From Agarophyton chilense (lineage: Eukaryota; Rhodophyta; Florideophyceae; Gracilariales; Gracilariaceae): DNA of 64,000 nucleotides. Shown in pieces: positions 11,094 to 21,800 of this stretch (position 1 is the stretch's first letter; the number at the start of each line of letters is the position of its first letter). The stretch is from positions 1,364,001 through 1,428,000 of the forward strand of contig JARGXX010000138.1 in assembly GCA_030374765.1 (NCBI GenBank), read 5' to 3'. A program made the position numbers and the translations under genes. Under the pieces are notes generated by a model. It searched no databases. It was given only the letters and a program-made list of their open reading frames with translations, and was not told where the DNA came from.

Positions 11094-14000
11094 GTGAACT
11101 CGGAACACTTTAGTGTTCTGCGTTGTCCGTGGAAACGTGTTTCCCATAACCGGTTCCCGGATAGAGTTCTGGTGGTGGCCAAGAGAAACTACAAGGTCTA
11201 TGCTGACCTTAGCCTTTCACCCCAGTTTATGGTGCGACACCTTACCGTCTTAGACAGCGGTGCCGGTCCGAACTTTGTCGTGGAGGAAGTGTTACCGCCT
11301 GCTTTGCAGTCTAGGATCCGCCGCGACCACGTCCCGTAGGTCGCTGACGCGAACAACAAACCGTTGGATACGGTGGGGTTCATAGAACTGGTAGTCCGCG
11401 TTGGCGCTCGCGTGGTGAAACTCGACTTCGTCGTAAGTCGGAAATTAGCCGCCCCAGTCATCTTGGGTTGCGACTTTTGCGACCGCTTCGTCGAAGCGAT
11501 CTTCCCCCGCCAACGGCATGTCGAGATGGAGGATGGATCGTCCACTCCGATCGTTCGTCGTCCGCTGAGGCGTGCCACGAAGAAGCATGTCCCACTACCT
11601 GCAGCACAGGAACCTGGACCGGATAACTGTGAATCTAGTAAGCTCCGCGTTGCAGCGTCGTTGTGCGTCCCGCCTGATTCCCAAATGATGGTGAAAGTAA
11701 CCTCCCGTCAACACGGACTCCGGGTCTTGCAACCATTGTCGTCACTGTATGACAGGCACAGCCTCGCAACTACGAATGGAATCGTCCATGTGGAGCCAAA
11801 CCAACCGTTTCACGTGCTGATCGCCAATCTAGGGACTGTACCCCAGTATCTGGTGAAGAACCACGTAATAGGGTCCGTCATGCCTCACCCCATCGCTATG
11901 GTGCCGACAAAGCTGACTGCAGCTGACGTTCTCGGACTCGTTCACTCTAAGGAGGGGGACAGCCCGGAACCCGTTTCATCACCGGTACCCGGGGGTTCAA
12001 TCTGTAAAATTAGGGACGCAGCCCGTTTCAACGAGTGGGGACCACCCCGATCCAGCCCAAGAACTCGAGGACCTGGATCTCAGCCACGTCCCGGAGTCAT
12101 ACCGCCATCGATTTCGAGAACTCTTGAGGGACTTCACCACTATGTGGGACGGCTCCCTTGGTGATTTTGCCACTACGTAACACCGGATTGATTTGCTACT
12201 GGACATCCGACCCATCTCTCAGCACCAATACCGTGCCGGACCCGCCGCACGCGCGGAGGAAAAGACACAAGTGGATAAAATGCTTCGAGCAGGAGTCATT
12301 AAACCGGCTCAGTCGCCGTGGGCTTCTCCAATAGTACTGGCTCCAAAGCAGGATGGTTCCTGGAGGTTTTGCGTCGACTACCGTCGATTGAATGCCGTCA
12401 TCGTCCAGGACGTGTATCCAATCCCAAGAATGGACGAGTACATTGACTCGCTGGGCATTGCCACCGTCTTTACAACCCTGGACGCCAATTGAGGATACTG
12501 GCAAGTTCCGGTAAGGAAGCAAGACCAGGCTAAAACCGCTTTCGCGTGTCACTCCGGTCTCTACCGTTTCAAACGGATATCTTTTGGGCCTACCAACGGC
12601 CCCGCTACTTTCCAGCGAGCCATCGACATCCTATTGGCCCGCTTCAAATGGCGTACCTGCCTGGTCTACCTGGATGACATAATGGTCTTCTCAGATAACC
12701 TGGACAAACATCTCATTCATGTGAGGGATATCATAACCACTCTTCGAGATGCGGGTGTCACTCTTAAGTTGAAGAAATGTGACTTCTTCACGTACACCGT
12801 GAAGTATCTCGGCCATGTTATCGGTCCAGGACGTGTTACAATCGAGGAGACTCGTGTTAAGTCACTCAAAGAGGCTAAAGAACCGCGGACGCAAACCGAG
12901 CTTCGTTCCTTTCTTGGACTCGCGAACGTCTACCGACGATTCATCCCGCACTTTGCGGACAAGGCTGCACCGTTAAACGCGCTTTTGCGGAAAGGCCAAC
13001 CACCAAAACGGGACCCCTTCACCCCCGTTCAAACGGAATCTTTCAACTCTCTTAAGGATTCTGCCGTCTCCGCCCCGATCCTCTCGTTGCCCAAGCCTGG
13101 AAGGCCCTTCACCGTAGATACGGACGCCAGCGACTACCAAGGTTGTGCACTGTTTCAAACTGAACCCAATGGGAAAAGACGCCCCGTAGGGTACTGGTCC
13201 CGATCGCTCAACGTCCACGAGAAGAATCACTCCGTTTCGGAGACGGAATGCCTTGCAGTAGTGTGGGCATTACAAACGTTGCGCCCCTATCTCATGGGTA
13301 ATCATTTCACCGTTTTCACGGACCACACATCACTTAGATGGCTACTCTACATCTCAGAGCCTTCAGGCCGCTTGATGCGTTGGCGTCTCCTTCTACCGGA
13401 ATTTGACTTTGACGTGCAGTACCGAAAAGGATCGTGCAACACCCAAGCCGATGCTCTCTCCTGCCTGGTCACTACTGGCGAAGCACTACCCGTCAAAGAC
13501 GATGAAATACCCTGCTTTGCAGTGAATGGCGACGACGCTACCATCGAGGACGAGGAACAAGACACGGACTCTTCAGATTCCGGTTCCGAATTGGACGACT
13601 TTCTTCTCTCGGAAGATTCCGAGAAACCTTTACCAGGGAACTTCGTGCCTATTACTCCAGAGGAGATGATACGGGAGCAATTCGCTGACCCATTCTGCGC
13701 GGAGGTCCGCGCTCAAATAAATGGAGGAGATACTCTCCCCTTTCAGGTGAATGACGCCGGATACCTTGTACGGACCGTCGGATCGCACCCACAAATCGTG
13801 GTACCACATAGTCTCCAGTCGAGAGTATTGCGGATGTCGCACTACTCCAAACTGAGTGGCCACGTCGGGGGACGGAAACTTTACCTCACCCTACGCCGTA
13901 ACTTCTACTGGCCTGCTATGGAAGTGGACTGCTACGCAACGGTGCGGTTTTGTACCGATTGCGCTCGGAACCGTGTCAAACTCCGCCGTCATGCGACGAA

Positions 14001-15939
14001 GTTGAAGCTGTTTCCAGCTCGCGCTGCATTGGAGTTTGTGGCCATCGATGTACTCGGTTCCTTCCTTACCACTAAGCGGAATTACAAGTTCTTACTCGCT
14101 TCTCAAAGTTGGTGCGGACCGTACCGTTACGGAAGATCTCGGCTATGAGCGTGGCTCAAGCCTACGTCCTACACTGGGTCTTCGTCTACAGCCCACAGGT
14201 CCACCTCTTCTCCGATAACGGGAGACAGTTCGCCTCTCGTTTCTTCGAGGATGTGTTTCGCATCTTGGACATTAAGAACCTGTTCACGACCACTTACCAC
14301 CCCCAAACTAATGGGCAGGCCGAACAGTTCAGCCGGACATTACTTGCGAAACTCCGTTCATACGTTGCAAACCACCCTAAAAATTGGGACTTGTTCACTG
14401 ATGCGCTCACCTTTGCGTACAATACGCAGGTGCACAGGAACAACTGGATTAAAGCCCTTCGAGCAGGTACTGTCCCGTACCCCACCGCCCGTGGCGCTGG
14501 AACCACAGCCCACGCTGGATACCTTTCCGTCACCGACTGCTTACAGCGAAGCGTGGAAAACTTGGCTCACGAAGCTCGTTCCCGCCGCATGGAATTCAAT
14601 GGTCCGAGCCCAGGCCGCTTACAAGCGTGACTTTGATACCAAAGCCCCTCGCTCGCCGCCAAGTGATTATTGGAACCCAGAGAAGGAGAAACGCCACAAG
14701 CTGTCACCCGTTGCCGACGGCCCCTTCCGGATTATTTCAGTGGCTCCCGACACTGTCGTTGTTGACCTCGCTGGTAATCGCGAACGCATTTCCCGCCATC
14801 GCTTGGTATCGGCTCCTCCGCCGTTAACATCCGAACCTACTGGTGTGACTGCTCCCGTTGAAACGGATACATCGACCCCCTTACCCCAGGTCCACCCGCG
14901 TCCCTACGCCTTACCACACCCATCTCGGGGTTTTTCTGACCTTCCGCTACCCGCGGCGCCCAACCCGCAAGGAATCGTGTCGCGCGTTCGTCGCTCCTCC
15001 CCAGTCCACCCGACGCATACCAACCCCGGTGCATCGTCTAAGGAGGGGGAGGCGCCCGACAGCCGTCGTAATCCGGTCGATGCCGTCGCTGGAAACACCG
15101 CACCGTCGCATTTCATTCTTCGCCCATCAGGGGTGCCTGATACCGACGTCCTGCACGACTCGACGCAGTCGCTATCCAAGCCTCAGACCGCAGCTGCGGG
15201 TAACGCCACCAACACTCGCCGAAGTGTCACCACACGGGCAATACGGAATGCAAATGCGCTCAACGCACCGCAGCCTGATACAGTACGAGTGGACGACGCA
15301 CCGCTAAGTACCCCGCACAGGGAGCCGGATATATCCACGGCGCCGACGCCGGACAGCCAGCCATTGGGTCGCTCACGTGACTACACGGAACCTCGCCGTG
15401 GGACTGAGATTTGCGACAATGCGCCACCGCCCCAGCGAATCTCACCGCCGAAGCGAGCCTCACCACGCCGATTAGTGGAACTACCACCCGGGCTACCCGC
15501 TGGTGTGCGCCCTCCAACCGGAGTGGGAAACGCCGAAACAAGCCCTGCACTTGGGGAAAATGACCCGCCGAACTCGGGTCGACATTCTACTCAGCCAAGG
15601 ACTGCCTCGCGCGCTACACAGTCCGACTGGAGCGATGCTGCCCAACGCGTGATCACTTCGCTACCTCCTGGCTCAGGACGCGTACCACCCGGAAATAGCG
15701 ACACCGTCATACGAGATGGCTGGGAAGTGTACCGACAAGAGTTCGTGGTCGGACGCATTCTGGAGCACTCCTACCACCCAGAGGGGTATATCCAATACAT
15801 GGTCCGTTGGTACGGGTACGGCCCCGAATGGGATTCAGACGAACCGAAAGAGCACCTACCTCGGTCAAAGGTGGTACAGTATCATCGTCGTACTGTCACG
15901 GCTTTGCTGGCTACCATAGACCGAGTCCAAGTGGGATAA
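11094..15939 (+). pseudogene. Gypsy-A pol (PR-RT-RH-IN-chromodomain), multiply broken
   Basis: The segments collinear with Gypsy-B pol are protease with LDSGAGPNF (about 11255), reverse transcriptase with YLDDIMVF (about 12665), RNase H starting DTDASDYQ, integrase with an HH-CC finger and the acidic residues in AIDVLG, FSDNGRQF and GQAEQF, and a C-terminal chromodomain (YMVRWYGYGPEWDSDEP, about 15800). Lesions are TAG at 11337, a frameshift near 11990, TAA at 12178, TGA at 12490 replacing the Trp of DANW, and frameshifts near 14100 and 14450. The stop at 15937-15939 is 8 bp before the Gypsy-B insertion. Dead copy. Confidence 0.88.
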
Positions 15940-15947
15940 GAAGACAC

Positions 15948-16741
15948 TGTAGTGCAACGCCAAGGGCGGCGGAAACACACGAAGATGTCTGAGTCTTCCT
16001 CCAAGGAGGGTAGCACGGCGACGGAGCCTCTCCGGAGTGAACACGACTAAGTCGGGGTGTAAGGCCGAGGTTCACCGGCACGCCAAGCGGGGAGAGTGCG
16101 GGATGCTAGAAGGGAGCAGACCAGGTATGAGCTGTATTCCACGGGAGTGGGCAAGTGATAAAGGGGGGACCACCCAGTGGGGGCGATCGGGGGCATGGGC
16201 CACGAGAGCCAAAAGAAATATGTAGCAAACCCAATACTGGGGCGAGAACACGGCAGTGGTATGAAAGATATACCAGCTAACAGAGGTGAGTCTTCTGTTG
16301 ACGCAGGGTGGATAAGTCTACCGTTAGTAACGCGGCTTCACCTCCGTAGAGTGTGGAAGACTCGCGAAAGCGGAAAAAGACTTAGAGCCAAGAATCCTGG
16401 TTGGGGAGGTTTACTGAGTGTCAGGGCGAGATCGCCCTGGCACAATATAGTGTAGAATACTGTAAAGAGCTCCCTAACCTAGTGCAATAAAGCTAAATAA
16501 ATAGAGAAATATCCAGCTATGCTGTGCCAACCTGTCCTGGGCCACCCGTGGTACACGTGGGTAAGTCACACCCGAATCGGGGCCACGGCGCACGGCCGCC
16601 GGTGCACTTCGCGTACAACGCGTATACACCTGGCTACGCCAGCCCGCTAGTAGCGGTATTACTCATAGATCTCACAAGTATCGCCCGAGGCGGAAAAACA
16701 ACCAAGTCCTGGAAAACGGCCCTCACGAGTGTCGCACTTCA
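15948..16741 (-). repeat. Gypsy-B 3' LTR
   Basis: This is a 794-bp direct repeat of 27026-27819, bounded by TG and CA on either strand. It contains a perfect palindrome CAGGGCGA-GA-TCGCCCTG and, on the plus strand, AATAAA-rich sequence near 16490. The antisense gene starts 35 bp beyond its inner end, so this LTR may also act as the antisense promoter (inference). Confidence 0.93.
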
Positions 16742-16754
16742 TATCCCCCTCCTG
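16742..16754 (-). promoter_or_regulatory. Gypsy-B polypurine tract
   Basis: On the minus strand AGGAGGGGGATA abuts the 3' LTR start TGAAGTGC. This is the expected plus-strand primer. The same core sits before the Gypsy-A 3' LTR. Confidence 0.85.
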
Positions 16755-16776
16755 AGGCACGAGTACGACATCCGCG

Positions 16777-18711
16777 ATGGTGGGCAACGCGCCGAGACGA
16801 ATGAATAAGAGTGCAACCAGCTCGCTGGGATCCACTTCATCCGATGCCAACAAACGCAGTGCGGCAAAACTCCAGTCTCCTGGCAACAACCGTTCTCAAC
16901 GTTCCATCTCAACCGAATCCGCATCCTTGCGTGCCAGTCCTCCGATTCCTCGGCATCGTCTTTCGCTTCGCCGGTCCCCTCTTCCGGTCATCCGGCCTCT
17001 TCGCTCACGGATGAGAAACCAAAACAATCAACCCAACCGTCTCCCTGCGGGGTACTTCTCCGGCTTCCGGTCCGCTCCGCTTCCGCAAAGCGCGTCATCG
17101 GCTGCGCCACAGATTCCTATCGCGAACGCGGCTGCTGCTCCGTACGGAATGTTCCCCCCGAGAGAGTGGCCGCCCTACGACATGCTTGTCGGGCGCCATC
17201 CTGGGCATCATGCGTCCGTTCTCCGGCTTGCGCCGTGGTTCCACCCGATTGCGGTGTTAAATGAAGCGCTCATAGCGATGTACACCGATAGAAACGGGAT
17301 GCTTCCGGGCGACATTCCGGCCGTGGCGACAACTTCGTTGGATTGGCGACGCCGCGTAGCGGTTCCGGTCCACGCTGTGGCGCGCCGGGGTAGTGAAACC
17401 TCGGCTTCCGCTCATGCGGCCTTCGTCCTTCTTGGCCATCAACGGCTTCGCCGGGCTCCTTTCGAATATCCCATCCCCGATGGTCTCGGCACTGACATTC
17501 GGCTTTACCGCACTCAAGGTGAGATTGGTTACGTCGACCGCCTGGCGGGTTTGGAAACACTCTCGTGGAGGGGCATCCCGATAGCACGGCAAGAGGCCAT
17601 GTGCTGGACGCGACCGATTATCCGGGCAGAATTCCGCTACATGCGTCGACTTGCGCGGGCCAACTTCCTCGCCCTGATCCGCTTCGAGCGTCGAGCACGA
17701 TCCCGATTCGGGTATTTGGTCCCGTATCAGAACGTGGAGATCGAACGCCTTCACGTTGCCAACCGACAGGGTCGCTATGTCCTCATTCCACCGTGGTGGT
17801 CGAACCTCGAGGCCTGCCGGGGCTGTTACATCGAGCTGCCACCAGTCATCACGTACTACGGTTCGTACCTCATCGAGGATCCCGAGTCCGGACTGTGGTC
17901 CGTGGTGATTACCGAATGGGCAGTCCGCGCGGCGGTGTTCATCCTCTGGGAGGTGTATGACCAGTACAGACTGTGGTTCCTCCCGTTCCGGTTGAGGTCC
18001 GCGATTCGCAGCCTGGACCTGAGCATCCCACTTGGTGGAGTAACCAACGCCGAAGAAGTGGCGGGTCTTCTCGATTACATCGACCAGTTGGACTGGACCA
18101 CCGTTCCGATTGAACAAAGCGGGCGCACCGTGGGTAGCCGGGGTCAGGACCTGTCACCAGGAAGGCGTACTCCCTTGGGAGGTGATTTCGTATACTTTGA
18201 CCCTTGGGAAGGGCACGAAATCTCCGCGGAGGAAGCGAACAAACTCCGGTTTGCACCACGCCATATCCCCGAGGGGCATCCGATCGGTTTCGTGGACGCG
18301 GATGGATATTACCACGTCTACGACGGCGACGATCCAATAGTGGACAACGAACCCGACGAAGGGGAAGCGTACGCCGAGGCGGAGGTCGAGGGATCCGAAG
18401 CGGAAGGTCCTTATAACGCGGGGACGCCAGCCACGCCTTACGTGGATTTGGATAACCCCGCGGGGGCTGGGTTGGAGTACGCGGTAGCTGGACCACCTCC
18501 GGTTCTACCGGTGAATCTCCCAAGTGGTGGGACGTCCGCCCCAGGCGATGCGAGCTCCGCTCCGGCGGGTCAAGCGGCCGTGATCTCCCAGTTCCTGCGA
18601 CAGGTGGGGCTGGGGACCAACGCAGCGAGTGGCGATGTTGCCGCGATTCGCGAGCCCTTGATCACCTGCCTCAAGGGAGGTAACCAACCCGGCCCTTGTG
18701 ACTTAGAGTAG
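16777..18711 (+). CDS. Gypsy-B antisense gene (aORF-B), 644 aa, unknown family
   Basis: An uninterrupted 644-codon frame runs opposite to gag-pol. It starts at ATG 16777 (a second ATG at 16801) just inside the 3' LTR and ends 131 bp from the convergent pol stop. It is homologous along its length to the antisense gene of Gypsy-A. Shared blocks include GYFSGF.SAPLPQ, APWFHPIAV, WDWRRRVAVPVHA-like, YRTQGEIGY, RPIIRAEFR, RSRFG.LVPYQN, EACRGCY.ELPPV, GSYLIEDP.SGLWSVV and TEWAVRAA. The N-terminus is basic and Ser/Pro-rich and the C-terminus acidic. I see no signal peptide, clear transmembrane segment or known catalytic motif, so an envelope role is not supported. Conserved Trp, Tyr and Arg residues suggest a structured central domain of about 350 residues. 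Function unknown. Confidence 0.85.
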   Translation: MVGNAPRRMNKSATSSLGSTSSDANKRSAAKLQSPGNNRSQRSISTESASLRASPPIPRHRLSLRRSPLPVIRPLRSRMRNQNNQPNRLPAGYFSGFRSAPLPQSASSAAPQIPIANAAAAPYGMFPPREWPPYDMLVGRHPGHHASVLRLAPWFHPIAVLNEALIAMYTDRNGMLPGDIPAVATTSLDWRRRVAVPVHAVARRGSETSASAHAAFVLLGHQRLRRAPFEYPIPDGLGTDIRLYRTQGEIGYVDRLAGLETLSWRGIPIARQEAMCWTRPIIRAEFRYMRRLARANFLALIRFERRARSRFGYLVPYQNVEIERLHVANRQGRYVLIPPWWSNLEACRGCYIELPPVITYYGSYLIEDPESGLWSVVITEWAVRAAVFILWEVYDQYRLWFLPFRLRSAIRSLDLSIPLGGVTNAEEVAGLLDYIDQLDWTTVPIEQSGRTVGSRGQDLSPGRRTPLGGDFVYFDPWEGHEISAEEANKLRFAPRHIPEGHPIGFVDADGYYHVYDGDDPIVDNEPDEGEAYAEAEVEGSEAEGPYNAGTPATPYVDLDNPAGAGLEYAVAGPPPVLPVNLPSGGTSAPGDASSAPAGQAAVISQFLRQVGLGTNAASGDVAAIREPLITCLKGGNQPGPCDLE

Positions 18712-18842
18712 TATCCTGAGTGCTCGGTATTCCATCGATAGCTTCGAATAAAAACCAAGTGACTTGTGTAACCCAAAACCTTCCTTCACTCGCCGGTTCT
18801 CAAGCAAACCTACTTCTCTTTTCTCTTCCACCGAGGTAGGTG

Positions 18843-21800
18843 TTATCCCACCTGGGCTTTAACAACCAATGCCGGGATTCCCGTCCGCGTTCTGCGGTGA
18901 TATGACACCACCTTCGAACGTGGGAGATGTTCCATCGGCTCATCCGAATCCCATTCGGGCCCTAAACCGTACCAACGGACGAGGTATTGAATATAACCAT
19001 CCGGATGGTATGAGTGCTCCACTATGTGGTCGACCACGAACTCCTTCTCGTAGACTTCCCGCCCTTGCAGTGTACGCGTCACCGGACCAAACCGGTGTAC
19101 GTCCGCAGGTGCGTGTGGGCTACTGTGCCCTTCCCCCGAGGGGTCCATGGGTTGGCTTTGCCTTTCAATGCCCTGGGTAGGGGAACCAACCGGGGTCCGG
19201 GTTGCCTTGGCTGCTTGGCGGGTTGCTTCCGCCAAGGCGTCATGACGAAGAGCGTCAGTTCGACGGCTTCCGCCGGAGGCCTTCCCGTGGGGCAATTCTC
19301 CCAGTTTTTGGGTTGGAATGCTTTCCGAGAGTTTTCGTGCAGAAGTCACCCTTGGGGGGATCTCGGATTCATCCCAAGGCTGGGTTTCGCGGTCGCGTTC
19401 AGCGAGTCGTCGGGGTGAAATCCGTCGCGACGGTGCTGGACTTGACGCGGGAGGCGGTTTCATCACGGGGCGTTGTGCCTTGCCGGGTGAGCCGCCTTGG
19501 GCGTTGATTGGCGTATCTCCCGAGCCGGGTGTCGTCTGGTCACGTGACACGTCCGGCTGATGGCTGGGAGTACTCCGCGCCGTGCTGCGTTCCGCCTCCT
19601 CACGTGAGGGCGTGTGCAACGGCGCTGCCGGTATGTCTGCTCGCTTGGGCGACAAAGTACCGCGACGGGCGTGCAACTCCGGGTCAACCGTGCCTTCTTC
19701 ACCAACGGGCGGCGAAGTGCGCGGCGAGAAACCCCTGCGGGGAGCGAGTTCGTCCTCAACTATGCCTTTCGAGGGTTCAACTTCACTCGGCGACGAGGTA
19801 CTTCCGTCCTTGACGGGCACATTCTCCGGGGTGACCGGTGCGCCTTCGACAACGCTGTCGGGGTCAACCGAGACACTCGGAGTGCGTCCGCCACTGCGCG
19901 CGGGTTCTGAACCAGCATCAAGCGTGCTGGGTGTGAATCTCCCGTCTGCTAAGGTGTGCTTGCCCGGCTTAGCCGGTGTGTCCTGCCGTACAGTACGAGG
20001 GACCACTTCCGATCGATTCGGCCTAGAAAGGCCTGCGAGGGCGTGCTCTTAGTTTTCCAGCGTAGCTGGTGTCGACGAACCGCGACCCACGGGCTGCGAG
20101 TCAACGCTCGACGGCATAGCCGGTCCAGTATCGCGAGGGCGAACAGCATCTTGCGACGATTTCGGTTTCGCTTCGGCGAGAGGGTTTCCACTACGTGGTG
20201 CGTCCTGTCGACTAGAGTCCCCGTGGGGAGTGCGATCAGACGCAGATGCGGTGGCGCTTCCCATAGAGGGTTCAGCAACGGCTGTAGCGCGCAAATGCGG
20301 TGGCGCTTCCCATAGAGGGTTCAGCAACGGCTGTAGCGCGCAAATGCGGTGGCGCTTCCCATAGAGGGTTCAGCAACGGCTGTACCGCGCAAATGTGGTG
20401 ACGCTTCCCATAGAGGGTTCAGCAACGGCTGTAGCGCACAAATGCGGAGATGGCACGTCGGTAAACGGGACCTCCGGATCACCGTTGTTCTTGCTGGTGT
20501 GTCCAGGAGTCCGTGCACCACGGTTGTCATGACGCGACGAAGCGGTTTCCGTCTCTCGACGAGAGTTATGAGCCTCCTCCCCCTCCTGAGACGGAGCGGC
20601 ATGGAAAGTGGTTGAAACGCCAAACGGGCGGGGGTAGACACCGCGCCGTGGCGTGAGAGAAGAGAGGCCATTCTGGCCTTGGTCCGATAAGATCGGCAAG
20701 TCAGAGAGTTCCCGGGTAGGGTGTGGTAACGCAGAAGGTCTGGAAACCACGGCAGTGGGCTGAGCCACTGTTGTGTGCCGAGCACCATCATCCTCAGAGA
20801 GGGATTGTTGACCCATTTCGGTTAATTTAAACGTCGGTGGCGGGGCGAGTACAACGCGGTCGCGGGAGATCCGCTCATGAGCGTCGACAATTTCCACCAC
20901 GATGGTGTCGTCTTTCACCGAAATGACCTTGTAAGGACCGTCCGCGACGGAAGTAAGCTTGTGCTTCGTTTCCTTTTCAGGGTTCCAGTACTCCTTACGG
21001 ACGAAGACGAAGTCACCGGCTTTGATTGGCGGGGCCTTACCGCGTACGCGAGAGTCGAAATCACGCTTGTAAGCGGCTTGGGCACGAGCCATCGAGCTTC
21101 GGGCGACCGGGATCAGCTTCGTAAGCCACTCTTTCCACCTGTGGCGATAATCCTTCACGGAAGGGAACGCATCCAGCGTGGGCTGGGGTTCTAACGCGAC
21201 AGCGGGTGGAGCGCGGGACAAGACCAGTTTGAATGGAGTCAAGCCCGTAGTACGGTGTACCTGCGTATTGTACGCGAACGTCAAGGCGTCGGTATATAAA
21301 TCCCATGTCTTTGAGTGGTCGCCCCAGTAAGAACGGGGAGACGCTAATAGCGTTCGGTTAAACCGCTCCACTTGCCCATTACACTGGGGGTGATAGGTCG
21401 TTGTGAACAGGTTCTTGATGTCAAGAATCCTGCACACGTCCTCGAAGAATCGCGATGCGAAGTGTTTTCCGTTATCGGATAGAAGATTAACCGGCGGGCC
21501 GTAGACGAATACCCAATGGGTTACAAATGCTTGTGCAACCCTGAAAGCGGATATCTTCCGTAGAGGTACGGTCCGAACCAGTTTTGAGAAACGATCCGTG
21601 ATAACGAGTAAAAACTTATGTCCACGTCGTGTGATGAGGAGCTTACCGAGGATGTCAATGGCGACAAACTCGAGAGGAGCACGTGCCGGGAATAGTTTCA
21701 ACTTCGTTGAGTACTTGCGAAGTTTCACCCGATTCTTAGCACATTCGGTACAAAACCGCACCGTTGCGTAGCAATCCACCGCCATGGCGGGCCAGTAGAA

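Noticed and set aside
16037-16808. Short ORFs in the Gypsy-B LTR, duplicated at 27115-28012
   Set aside because: They recur only because the LTR is duplicated; no codon-level conservation or known motif.
16777-18711. Envelope gene, making Gypsy-B a retrovirus-like element
   Set aside because: Opposite strand to pol, and no signal peptide, furin-like site or transmembrane anchor is visible.
20243-20440. CRISPR-like array
   Set aside because: The units are directly contiguous 49-bp copies with no unique spacers, lie within a coding linker, and the context is eukaryotic.
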